From an uncultured Actinomycetes bacterium (lineage in GTDB: Bacteria > Actinomycetota > Thermoleophilia > Solirubrobacterales > 70-9), in assembly GCA_946886425.1 (NCBI GenBank), contig CAMPIP010000003.1:1-36396 (forward strand): 36,396 bases of DNA. The letters are read 5' to 3'. The notes under the pieces were generated by a model, which worked only from the letters and a program-made list of their open reading frames with translations, did not search any database and was not told the DNA's origin. Numbering within the stretch: the stretch's first letter is position 1; each line of letters begins with the position of its first letter. Made by a program: the position numbers and the translations under genes. This document shows, in pieces, positions 1 through 6,670 of this stretch.

Positions 1-156
1 CGCGTAGCCCGCCGCGTGCAGGGCCCGCTGCCAGCTTCGCGAGAACTCGAACGCCTCGTCCTCGTCGGCCGGAGGCTGGCCGGGGTGGTTGTCCGCCAAC
101 CACGTTTCCAGCTCGTCTCGAAAGGCCCGCTCGTGCTCGTTGAGGGTCAGGTCCAC
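1..156 (-). CDS. Acyl-CoA dehydrogenase, N-terminal fragment (runs off window)
   Basis: Fifty-two codons are visible, reading leftward out of the window from a GTG at 154-156. The protein begins VDLTLNEHERAFRDELETWL and continues to ADNHPGQPP and SWQRALHAAGYA. This layout (an acidic helix with FRDE..xWL, a proline-rich turn, then W-x-x-x-L-x-x-x-G-Y) is typical of the N-terminal helical domain of actinobacterial acyl-CoA dehydrogenases, FAD flavoproteins that make 2-enoyl-CoA. A strong Shine-Dalgarno (AGGAGGAAGGAG on the minus strand, about 163-174) supports the GTG start. The FAD-binding and catalytic parts lie outside the window, so the substrate and the integrity of the gene cannot be judged. 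It lies next to the restriction-modification pair but faces away from it. Confidence 0.72.
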   Translation of the reverse strand, partial: MDLTLNEHERAFRDELETWLADNHPGQPPADEDEAFEFSRSWQRALHAAGYA

Positions 157-442
157 GTCGACTCCTTCCTCCTGACTGCCGATCGGTGGGGCCGGGGGAC
201 ACCCGGCGCTTCGCTGGCGGAACGTACTCAATCCCGGCCCTCAGTCAAGCGCGGCCGCGGCCGCCGCGACCAGCCGCGCCGCCTCGAGAAACGCACGATT
301 GCAGGGATTTTGCCGCGGGGCCGACCCCCCAATCCCGTCGGAGACATCCTGGCGACTTCGACCCCCCGATCAGGTAGAAACGCACACGAACAAGGAGATA
401 TCCCGGGGCAGGTGCGTCATCGCTCGCCTATATCCTCCGCCG
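157..442. other. Intergenic region between acyl-CoA dehydrogenase and methyltransferase
   Basis: This region holds the minus-strand ribosome binding site of the dehydrogenase and, at its right end, the probable promoter of the methyltransferase. On the minus strand a short frame ending in TGA at 241-243 reads NRAFLEAARLVAAAAAALD, with codon use like the high-GC genes. It could be the tail of a gene cut by arrival of the restriction-modification pair. It is only about 40 codons long and I do not recognise it, so I do not call it a gene. Nothing else with coding character was seen. Confidence 0.4.
431..442 (+). promoter_or_regulatory. Candidate -10 element for a leaderless methyltransferase mRNA
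   Basis: TATCCT (431-436) matches the actinobacterial TANNNT -10 pattern and is followed by only six bases before the ATG at 443. No Shine-Dalgarno stands at a proper distance from this ATG. An AAGGAG at 392-397 is too far upstream. The same TANNNT plus 6-8 nt spacing recurs at other starts in the window. No convincing -35 hexamer is visible. Confidence 0.4.
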
Positions 443-1651
443 ATGCCTGTCGCGGTCGATCTTTTCGCTGGCGCCGGAGGTTTTTCCCTGGGTGCCGAAG
501 AAGCGGGATATGAAATCGCCCAAGCGATCGAGATCGACGACTGGGCCTGTGAAACCCTCGAGCTGAATCATCCTGACACGCGGATCCACCGAGCGGACCT
601 GCGGGAGCTTTCCGACGATTGGGTCCGCCGGGAGCTGCAGTCGGAGCCAGATCTTCTGATCGGGGGTCCGCCGTGTCAGGGCTTTTCGCATGCGGGACCC
701 GCCACCAAGGACCCGAAGGACCCGCGGAACAGTCTGTTCAGGGAGTTTGTGAGAGTGGCCCGCGTCCTGGAGCCACGACTCATCGTCATGGAGAATGTTC
801 CCGGCATCCTGCGTGCAAAAACGGCGGATGGGCACCGGGTGGCAGAGATTGTTGAAGAGGAGCTTCGCGGCCTCGGTTACTTCGTCCAGCGTTACGTCCT
901 AGAAGCGGAGCGCTTCGGCGTGCCTCAGATCAGACGCCGGGTGTTCTTCGTTGGTTCCAGCGATGACAGCTTGCCGGACGAGATCCCCGCTACGCACGGA
1001 GACTCACCGGAACTCCTTCGCCCGCTCCTGCCTGTCCTTACGGTTCGCGACGCCATCTCCGACCTCCCCGTGGTCGACGTCGGACACCGGGACCCTTCCG
1101 TCGACTACGAGGGCCCACCGATGAACGACTACCAACGGGAGATGCGGAGCGGGGCATCGGCTGATCTCTACAACCACGTGCCGATGCGGCACTCGCCCAG
1201 GGTGGTCAAGAGGTTTGAACAGATCATGCCCGGACAATCGCAGAGCCACGTCACCGACCCAGAGCTGGTGCCAACCGCGCGTCTGCGCCCCAGTAACGGC
1301 CCGTCTTCCACCTACGACCAGAACAATCGGCGCATGTTCTGGGACAGGCCGTGCCATACCCTGGCCGCAAGCTTTTACGCGAACTTCATTCACCCTGAGT
1401 TGAATCGCAACTTCACCCCGCGGGAGGGGGCACGGATCCAAACCTTTCCCGACCGCTACGTCTTCAGGGGCAAGCCCACCGTCGTCAGCAACAAACTGTT
1501 GACCCGGGAGGGACGGCACGCGGAGAAACACCTCGGCCAGTACAACCAGATCGGCAACGCCGTTCCGCCGACCCTCGGGCGTGAGTTGCTACGCGAGCTG
1601 ACACGGCAAAACGTCGGCGCCGCGTCCGGCCTCAGTGAGTCCATTGCCTGA
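443..1651 (+). CDS. DNA (cytosine-5-)-methyltransferase of a type II R-M system
   Basis: This 402-residue C5-cytosine methyltransferase transfers a methyl group from S-adenosylmethionine to cytosine in a specific DNA site. Motif I is DLFAGAGGFSLG (residues 6-17). Motif IV is GGPPCQGFSHAG with nucleophile Cys78. Motif VI is ENVPG (117-121), motif VIII QIRRRVFFVGS (162-172), motif IX RPCHTLAA and motif X QIGNAVPP near the C-terminus. The target-recognition region lies between VIII and IX. I chose the ATG at 443 because motif I begins five residues later, as usual; an in-frame ATG at 299 would add 48 residues that do not look coding. The gene overlaps the downstream endonuclease by 17 bp, so the two form a modification-first operon. 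Codon use is less GC-extreme than in the rest of the window, which suggests horizontal acquisition. No controller gene is seen. The recognition site cannot be read directly. Confidence 0.95.
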   Translation: MPVAVDLFAGAGGFSLGAEEAGYEIAQAIEIDDWACETLELNHPDTRIHRADLRELSDDWVRRELQSEPDLLIGGPPCQGFSHAGPATKDPKDPRNSLFREFVRVARVLEPRLIVMENVPGILRAKTADGHRVAEIVEEELRGLGYFVQRYVLEAERFGVPQIRRRVFFVGSSDDSLPDEIPATHGDSPELLRPLLPVLTVRDAISDLPVVDVGHRDPSVDYEGPPMNDYQREMRSGASADLYNHVPMRHSPRVVKRFEQIMPGQSQSHVTDPELVPTARLRPSNGPSSTYDQNNRRMFWDRPCHTLAASFYANFIHPELNRNFTPREGARIQTFPDRYVFRGKPTVVSNKLLTREGRHAEKHLGQYNQIGNAVPPTLGRELLRELTRQNVGAASGLSESIA

Positions 1652-2516
1652 CATCCTTGGAACCGAGGTAACGCTGGACCCCCGCCATCCGCACGGGTCG
1701 AACGTGCATAAGAAGTTGACCGATGGTGGAGTGCATCTCGCAGTTATCGAGGAGGTTGCGCGCAGCTACCTCGATTGGCGGAATGCCGCGGAACACATCC
1801 GATATGACGCTGCCGACCCCGAAGAGTATGTTCGTCAGCAAGCGGAACTTTACTCCGGGCACCGCGATCTGCTCGATGCGGACAGGGTCGATGTCTTCGA
1901 TAGCAGGGGCGCGTTGCAACCCTCCGCGCTGGAGGAGTTTTGCGGCTATCTCTTTCGCCCTGTGCTGGAGCGGTATGAGGGGGATATCGCCGTGGGACAC
2001 CACCCTGTCTATCAGCGGCTTTACTTCACCGCACCTAATTTCGCTTCCTTCAGCAAAATGCCGACGCCCCGGTACCCGACCGGGAACCTGGACTTCGTAA
2101 TCGGCAAGGAAATCACCAGCCAGCTGTCGACCGAGCTGGACGCCGTGACGAAGACCATTTACGTCCCGGCGGTGGCGGTGGAGTGTAAGACCTACCTTGA
2201 CCGGCCAAGATACATCGAGTCGGAAATCCTCGCCACCAACATAAAGCGGGGTTTCCCCCGCTGCCTGTATGTGGTGGTTTCGGAGTACCTGAAGCTGAAT
2301 CTCGACCAAGTCGACGTGTTCGGATCGCCTATCGATCGCATCTATGTCTGGCGTCGATCTCAGAACGTCGACCGCAAGATCCGCCGGCGCGACGGGATCG
2401 GGCTGAAGCCGCTGCACCCTCCGGCCATCCTGGACTTCTTCGAAACGGTTCGCGCCCATCTCGAGGAGGATTGGGCTGCCCCTGAGGACTGGGACAGCAG
2501 CGGGATCCTCAAGTAG
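1635..2516 (+). CDS. Type II restriction endonuclease, Bpu10I-like PD-(D/E)XK family
   Basis: This 293-residue protein is encoded directly behind the methyltransferase and overlaps it, and should cleave the unmodified target site. A PD-(D/E)XK core is visible: GNLDFVIG with Asp153, a spacer of about 30 residues, then the strand PAVAVECKTYLD with Glu183 and Lys185. The following ATNIKRGFPRCLYVVVSEY completes the fold. The ECKTYLD pattern resembles the Bpu10I family (CCTNAGC cutters), assigned from memory of that family rather than a search. Bpu10I itself has two different subunits, but only one endonuclease gene is present here, so the enzyme is probably a homodimer, perhaps on a symmetric site. 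The start is GTG at 1635; TTG at 1644 is possible. It may be translationally coupled to the methyltransferase, which would help delay cleavage. Confidence 0.8.
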   Translation: MSPLPDILGTEVTLDPRHPHGSNVHKKLTDGGVHLAVIEEVARSYLDWRNAAEHIRYDAADPEEYVRQQAELYSGHRDLLDADRVDVFDSRGALQPSALEEFCGYLFRPVLERYEGDIAVGHHPVYQRLYFTAPNFASFSKMPTPRYPTGNLDFVIGKEITSQLSTELDAVTKTIYVPAVAVECKTYLDRPRYIESEILATNIKRGFPRCLYVVVSEYLKLNLDQVDVFGSPIDRIYVWRRSQNVDRKIRRRDGIGLKPLHPPAILDFFETVRAHLEEDWAAPEDWDSSGILK

Positions 2517-2610
2517 CTGACCTCGTCTAGTGGGTGGCGGCCATCTGCCCGGAAAGCCTCTGGTGCGAAGTACACCTCGTGCCGTCCGGGTCGGGGACGC
2601 GAATGACGCT

Positions 2611-3846
2611 TTATCGTCGCCAGGCAGCGGCGACGAGAGTGGCAGCCTGCTTGGCCTCCTGGTCCTGATAGTGCTCGTGGCCAGCGGTTCTGCCGTGCAG
2701 AAGGGCTGAGATATTGCTCTGGCAGAACGGGTCGGTGCGGCGGCAGAAACTGAGCACGTGATAGCCCTCGAAACTGTCTTGCCGGCGTGAGCCCAGCTTG
2801 GTGAGGAGGCCGCGCTTCCTGGTGCTGCCGTAGAAACGAGCGTCCCTCAGCCGCGCGTCGAACATCGGGTCTCCGAACAGGACCGTGGCCACGATGCGCG
2901 AACGGTACCAACCGATCTTGTGGTTCTCGAGCGCGTCGCCGATCACGTCCGCACCCTGTGAGTACCCGGCGAGCACGTAGCGCGTCTCGGCTCCGCAGGG
3001 GTCCAGACGCAGAGCGTCGACGAGGCTCCGAACCCCGTCCTCAACGCTGTGGTCGTACGGGGTGCCGAACATCCGCTTCGTCCAAGCCCTTTCGAGGTCG
3101 ATGGGCCCGAAGTCGTTGCCGGTGTGCTTTGGAACGTCGACCGGCTTGGCGGGGTAGAAGAGCCTGTTGATGCCGAAGTTGCCGTCGTCGGGCTGCATGC
3201 CCAGCTCACCCGCCAGGGCCCGGGCGAAGGCGCCGACAGGTCTGCCGAGCCCCTGCGGCTCGCCGGAGCCGCGAACGCCGATCAGCTTCAGGGTCGGGCA
3301 GCCGCTCTCGGCCGGCGGCGAGCTCGGGCCATTCGGGGGCGGGGACGGCGCGGCCGGCTGCGGGCCGCCGTCGCCTCCGCCTGGATCGACGGGCCCACAG
3401 CCAGCGGCGTCAGCGCCGGGGCAGCCGCCGCTCGTCGTAAAGGTGCTGTCCGGCGTGACGCCGATGCCGTTCGCGTTGCGGGCGACGAGGCGGACGTGGT
3501 ACGTGGTGCCTGGCGAAAGGTTCGTGATGCTGGCATCGACCCCGGCCGCCGCTTCGGTCGCTGGCGGCAGGGTTGCGCAACTCGCCTGCGAGCCGTAGGT
3601 GCCGGTCCGGCCGTACTCGAAGCGACATTCCGTGATGTCGCTGCCTTCGGGATAGATTTTCCCGTTCAGCCTGGCCGAGGTCTCGGTGATGGATTCCACC
3701 GGCCCGGTGGCGACGAACGGCGGCGCCTCCGCCGCCGCGGCGGCGCTGGCACCCGGCGCGAAGGCGCACACGGCAAGGCAAGCGGCAAGCCGAAGCCTGA
3801 CCGCGAGTCGCGACGCCAAGCCTCGGATCACCCCCGCCACCGGCAC
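2611..3846 (-). CDS. Secreted FN3-domain cutinase-family serine hydrolase
   Basis: The 411-residue protein starts with a Sec-type signal peptide (basic RGLASRLAVRLR, hydrophobic LAACLAVCAFAPGASA, cleavage near residue 35-40). Residues about 43-138 form a fibronectin type III-like domain ending in SPGTTYHVRLVARNANGIG. A Gly/Pro-rich linker (about 140-182) leads to a cutinase-type alpha/beta hydrolase. The hydrolase shows the oxyanion segment IGVRGSGE (189-196), nucleophile Ser296 in GYSQG, and DPF with Asp372. A C-terminal histidine (His390 or His392) completes the triad. Cutinases of this kind cleave esters of polymers or lipids outside the cell. The FN3 domain may help binding to substrate or the cell surface. 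The GTG start at 3846 follows a TATATA tract at 3851-3856. It is a separate transcription unit from the operon that ends just upstream. Confidence 0.88.
   Translation of the reverse strand: MPVAGVIRGLASRLAVRLRLAACLAVCAFAPGASAAAAAEAPPFVATGPVESITETSARLNGKIYPEGSDITECRFEYGRTGTYGSQASCATLPPATEAAAGVDASITNLSPGTTYHVRLVARNANGIGVTPDSTFTTSGGCPGADAAGCGPVDPGGGDGGPQPAAPSPPPNGPSSPPAESGCPTLKLIGVRGSGEPQGLGRPVGAFARALAGELGMQPDDGNFGINRLFYPAKPVDVPKHTGNDFGPIDLERAWTKRMFGTPYDHSVEDGVRSLVDALRLDPCGAETRYVLAGYSQGADVIGDALENHKIGWYRSRIVATVLFGDPMFDARLRDARFYGSTRKRGLLTKLGSRRQDSFEGYHVLSFCRRTDPFCQSNISALLHGRTAGHEHYQDQEAKQAATLVAAAWRR
2614..2636 (-). terminator. Inverted repeat at the 3' end of the cutinase gene
   Basis: A perfect 8-bp stem (TCGTCGCC / GGCGACGA) with a 7-nt loop spans the last sense codons, immediately before the TAA of the leftward cutinase gene. 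It sits in the convergent gap between the endonuclease and the cutinase. It has no U-tract, so it is only a candidate for a GC-rich terminator or 3'-end stabiliser. Confidence 0.3.
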
Positions 3847-3864
3847 AGCGTATATATCGAGCGC

Positions 3865-3881
3865 CGGCCGTCGGACGGCCG
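3865..3881 (-). terminator. GC-rich hairpin after the seven-gene hyu operon
   Basis: CGGCCGTC and GACGGCCG face each other with one central base, a 17-bp near-perfect palindrome. It lies between the stop of the EthD gene and the start of the cutinase gene, where a terminator for the long leftward operon is expected. There is no U-tract, but an AT-rich stretch (GATATATA) follows on the minus strand. Confidence 0.42.
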
Positions 3882-3891
3882 CGGCCGCCGC

Positions 3892-4557
3892 CTACGAGGT
3901 TCCGGGCAGGGGGCCGGGCCAGGTGACCCGGAGTTCCTCCCCAACCCAGCCGACCGCGCGGTCCACGTCGACGAGATCGCCCAGACGGTCGAGAATGGCG
4001 GCGCCGTTGCGCTCCCAGTCCGTGCGCAGCGCCGGTAGGTCGCGCCACCAGAGCTCGAGGACGGCGTCGTGGGGCGCGGGCCCTGCCTCGGGCAGCGCCA
4101 CGGCGGCGGCGAGGCCGGCGGGGTCGTCGCAGAGGTCGCCGATGGAGGCCGCGGCCTCCCACCAGCGCTCCAGGTCGGTCGAGGGGTCGCGGCGGTCGCC
4201 GAACACCAGCGCCTTGACGCCGTCCTCGGGCGGCGGGACGACCACACGGTGCTCGGCGCAGATCTGCGGGATGCCGTCCGGGGCGAGGAAGTTGGGCTCA
4301 TCCGGCTTCGCGTAGCGCTCGAGGTCGGGGTCTGAGCGGGACGCGGCCGCGAGGTCGTCGAGCCAGACCTCGGCGACGCCGTCCCAGGCCGCCGACCGCA
4401 GGCCGGCCAGTCTCTCTTCGATGCCGTGGGACTGGGCGTAGCGGCGGGTGCGCCGAATTTTCACGGCCAGCTCGCGATGCACGGTGCGCCAGTGCTCGCT
4501 GAACCGCTCGTGGGTGAGGTCGGCGCGGCGGGTGAGCATCGCGTAGAACTTGATCAA
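3892..4557 (-). CDS. EthD-domain protein, probably a tandem ferredoxin-like (dimeric alpha/beta barrel) fold
   Basis: The N-terminal half (residues 1-113) begins MIKFYAMLTRRADLTHERF, followed by SEHWRTVHRELA. This is the EthD pattern of a beta strand, then a helix with the F-x-x-H-W-x-x-x-H signature. The second half (VKALVFGDRRDPSTDLERWW onward to the end at 221) has similar strand/helix rhythm but has lost the signature histidines, so it looks like a diverged duplicate. EthD-type proteins are small accessory or isomerase-like proteins often found in catabolic operons; their reactions are mostly unknown. It is the last gene of the leftward operon, nine bases after the flavin oxidoreductase. 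A role in processing an unstable product of that enzyme is possible but unproven. Confidence 0.75.
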   Translation of the reverse strand: MIKFYAMLTRRADLTHERFSEHWRTVHRELAVKIRRTRRYAQSHGIEERLAGLRSAAWDGVAEVWLDDLAAASRSDPDLERYAKPDEPNFLAPDGIPQICAEHRVVVPPPEDGVKALVFGDRRDPSTDLERWWEAAASIGDLCDDPAGLAAAVALPEAGPAPHDAVLELWWRDLPALRTDWERNGAAILDRLGDLVDVDRAVGWVGEELRVTWPGPLPGTS

Positions 4558-4566
4558 GCGCCGCCC

Positions 4567-5568
4567 CTAACCGCGGTCGGCAGCCGCGCGGAAGCGGTGC
4601 ATCGACTCGCGCGCCACCTCCGGATCGGTCAGCGGCAGCTGGAACTGCAGCATCAGGTCGGAGACCCCGAGCTCCCGGTAGCGCGAGATCAGCTCCGCGC
4701 AGTGCTCTTCGTCGCCGACGATCACGGTGTCGTCGAGCCGGTCCCAGTCGCTGAGGAACTCCTCGACTTCGACTGGCCGCCCCCACGCCTTGTACTGCTC
4801 GAGCGTGTAGCGGAGGCCGGGCATCGCCAGTTCCCGGGCCTGCTCGGTGGTCTCGGCGACAACCGAGAAACGCTGCAGGAGCAGGCCCGAGTCCGCCAGG
4901 TCCTTGGCCGCGGCCAGCTCCCGGTAGCGGTCGTAGAGCTTCTCCACGTTGGCGATTTCCGTCGTGCCGCCGGGGAAGCAGGGGGATCCCCAGCGGGCGG
5001 CGCGGGTCAGGGCGACGTCGCCGAAGCCGCCCAGCCAGAGCGGCGGGTGCGGCCGCTGCACCGGCCGCGGCGCGACCGTCACCTCGGGGATCTCGAAGAA
5101 CTCGCCGCGGTAGCTGAACGGCTCCCCCTTCCAGGCCTCGACCATGATCTCCAGCTGCTCTTTGAAGCGGCGGGCGCGTCCCTCGAACCGCTGGCCGAGC
5201 GCCTCGAACTCGACCTCCCGGTAGCCGGAGGCGATCCCCAGGGTGAGCCGGCCGCGGCTGATGACGTCGACCACCGCCGCCTGCTCGGCGATCACCAGAG
5301 GGTGGTGCAGGGTCAGGACCAGCATCCCGGTCGAGAGCCGGATGCTCTCGGTCGCCGCCGCGATCGCCGCCAGCAGGGTCAGCGGAGCCGGCAGGTAGCC
5401 GTCGGCGGTGACGTGGTGCTCGGCCGCGTTTACCCAGTGGTAGCCGAGCCGCTCGGCTTCCCGCGCCCCCTCGATCGTCGCCGCGTAGAGCGTCTCGTGG
5501 TCGAAGCGGGAGTCGGCCGGGTCCTGGATGCTGATCAGGAGGCCGAGGCGGAGGGGGTCCTCAGCCAT
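4567..5568 (-). CDS. LLM-class (luciferase-like) flavin-dependent oxidoreductase
   Basis: The 333-residue protein has the bacterial luciferase-like TIM barrel throughout: RLGLLIS at the N-terminus, EAERLGYHWVNAAEHH (about residues 37-52), RLSTGMLVLTLHHPL, then DVISRGRLTLGIASGY and PRPVQRPHPPLWLGG. Family members use reduced FMN or F420 for monooxygenation or hydride transfer. The sequence does not settle which cofactor is used here, and no flavin reductase gene is nearby. It is separated from the upstream SDR by nine bases and from the EthD gene by nine, so it is co-transcribed. A redox step such as Baeyer-Villiger-type oxygenation or F420-linked dehydrogenation is an inference. Confidence 0.9.
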   Translation of the reverse strand: MAEDPLRLGLLISIQDPADSRFDHETLYAATIEGAREAERLGYHWVNAAEHHVTADGYLPAPLTLLAAIAAATESIRLSTGMLVLTLHHPLVIAEQAAVVDVISRGRLTLGIASGYREVEFEALGQRFEGRARRFKEQLEIMVEAWKGEPFSYRGEFFEIPEVTVAPRPVQRPHPPLWLGGFGDVALTRAARWGSPCFPGGTTEIANVEKLYDRYRELAAAKDLADSGLLLQRFSVVAETTEQARELAMPGLRYTLEQYKAWGRPVEVEEFLSDWDRLDDTVIVGDEEHCAELISRYRELGVSDLMLQFQLPLTDPEVARESMHRFRAAADRG

Positions 5569-5577
5569 CGCCGCCCC

Positions 5578-6369
5578 TCAGTCCCGGGTGCCGCGCCAGG
5601 CCAGCGAGCCGCCGTCGATCACGTAGTTGGCGCCGTTCACGAAGGCGGCGTCGTCGGATGCGAGGAAGCAGACCAACCGGGCGATCTCGATCGGCTCGCC
5701 GAGCCGCGGCACCAGGTGCGAGCGCGTCAGGGAGCGTTCGGCGGCGTCGCGGTCGGGCGCCATCTCCATGTATTTCTGGCTCATCGGCGTGTCGATGATG
5801 CCCGGCGAATAGCAGTTGCACCTGATCCCGAACTCGGCCAGGTCCAGCGCCGTCGCCTGGGTCAGGGTCAGCACACCGCCCTTCGAGGCCGAGTAGGCCG
5901 GGCCCATCGGGAAGGCGACGAGGCCGCTCAACGAGGAACAGTTGACGATCGCGCCGCCGTCGGACTCGCGCAGGTACGGGGTCGCGAATTTCGTCGCCAG
6001 CCACATCGCCTTGAGGTTGACGTCGACGATCGCGTCCCAGACCTCCTCGGAGAGGGTGTGGACCTCCGACTTGTCGGTCAGCGTCGTCTCCTGCAGGCCG
6101 GCGTTGTTGTGAAGGATGTCGATCCCGCCGAAGCGCTCGGCGACGGCCGGCATCAGCCGCTCGATCGCCGCCGAGTCGCGCAGGTCGCACTCGAAGAACT
6201 CGGCGTCGCCCCCCGCCTCGCGGACCAGGCGCACCGTCTCCTCGCCGCCCTCGCGGTCGACATCGGTGACGGCGACTCCCTTGGCGCCCCGCTTGGTCAT
6301 CTCGACGGCGGTGACCTGGCCGATCCCGCGGCCGCTGCCGGTGATCAGGGCCACCTTGGACTCGAGCAT
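5578..6369 (-). CDS. SDR-family NAD(P)-dependent oxidoreductase
   Basis: This is a 263-residue classical short-chain dehydrogenase. The dinucleotide motif is TGSGRGIG (residues 10-17), NNAG is at 88-91, the catalytic Ser is in VNCSSLSG (Ser146), and the active pair is Tyr159 and Lys163 in YSASK. All catalytic residues are intact. After the active site CNCYSPGIIDTPM shows the usual P-G motif. It probably interconverts an alcohol and a ketone using NAD(H) or NADP(H). The Asp at the end of beta-2 (VAVTDVD) favours NAD. It sits directly between the hyu genes and the flavin oxidoreductase. If the Hyu proteins carboxylate a ketone, this enzyme could supply it. Confidence 0.93.
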   Translation of the reverse strand: MLESKVALITGSGRGIGQVTAVEMTKRGAKGVAVTDVDREGGEETVRLVREAGGDAEFFECDLRDSAAIERLMPAVAERFGGIDILHNNAGLQETTLTDKSEVHTLSEEVWDAIVDVNLKAMWLATKFATPYLRESDGGAIVNCSSLSGLVAFPMGPAYSASKGGVLTLTQATALDLAEFGIRCNCYSPGIIDTPMSQKYMEMAPDRDAAERSLTRSHLVPRLGEPIEIARLVCFLASDDAAFVNGANYVIDGGSLAWRGTRD

Positions 6370-6370
6370 C

Positions 6371-6670
6371 TCAACCCTCCTTCTCGGTGTCGAAGGCCCG
6401 CGCCGCGCGCTCGGAGAGCGAGGCGTCCCACTCGTAGGTCGCCGAGCGGAACGGGGGCCACATGTCCTCGGCGCTCGGCCGCTCGATCGCGACGATGTGC
6501 AGGCAGCCCTGGCACTTGGTCGCGATCCGGGCGCCGTGCACGCAGGAGACCGGGTAACGCTGGATCTCGGTGCCGCCGCACTTCTCGCAGGTGACGCCCT
6601 CGATCCGCTCGCGCGGGACCTCGGGCTCCGCCGGCGGCGCGCCCTGGATGTACCGCGCTGCCCAGCTCAT
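6371..6670 (-). CDS. Small zinc-ribbon protein, candidate third subunit of the HyuA/HyuB complex
   Basis: A 99-residue protein follows hyuB with a one-base stop/start overlap (TGATG at 6668-6672), implying translational coupling. It carries two CxxC knuckles, Cys28-x-x-Cys31 (CEKC) and Cys53-x-x-Cys56 (CQGC), with Cys43 and His45 between them, so a zinc ribbon is very likely. The rest is hydrophilic, with a C-terminal region rich in W, R and E (MWPPFRSATYEWDASLSERA). Acetone and acetophenone carboxylases, which belong to the HyuA/HyuB superfamily, contain a small zinc-bearing subunit. The position and size here suggest a comparable role, but this is inference. Simple hydantoinase or oxoprolinase pairs usually lack such a gene. 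Next comes the SDR after one base. Confidence 0.75.
   Translation of the reverse strand: MSWAARYIQGAPPAEPEVPRERIEGVTCEKCGGTEIQRYPVSCVHGARIATKCQGCLHIVAIERPSAEDMWPPFRSATYEWDASLSERAARAFDTEKEG

Noticed and set aside
299..442. Extended start of the methyltransferase at ATG 299
   Set aside because: The added 48 residues do not look like protein, and motif I normally lies within the first ten residues, as it does from the ATG at 443.
4426..6594. Rightward open frame of about 720 codons opposite the EthD, LLM and SDR genes
   Set aside because: Antisense to three genes with intact catalytic motifs; no recognisable domain.
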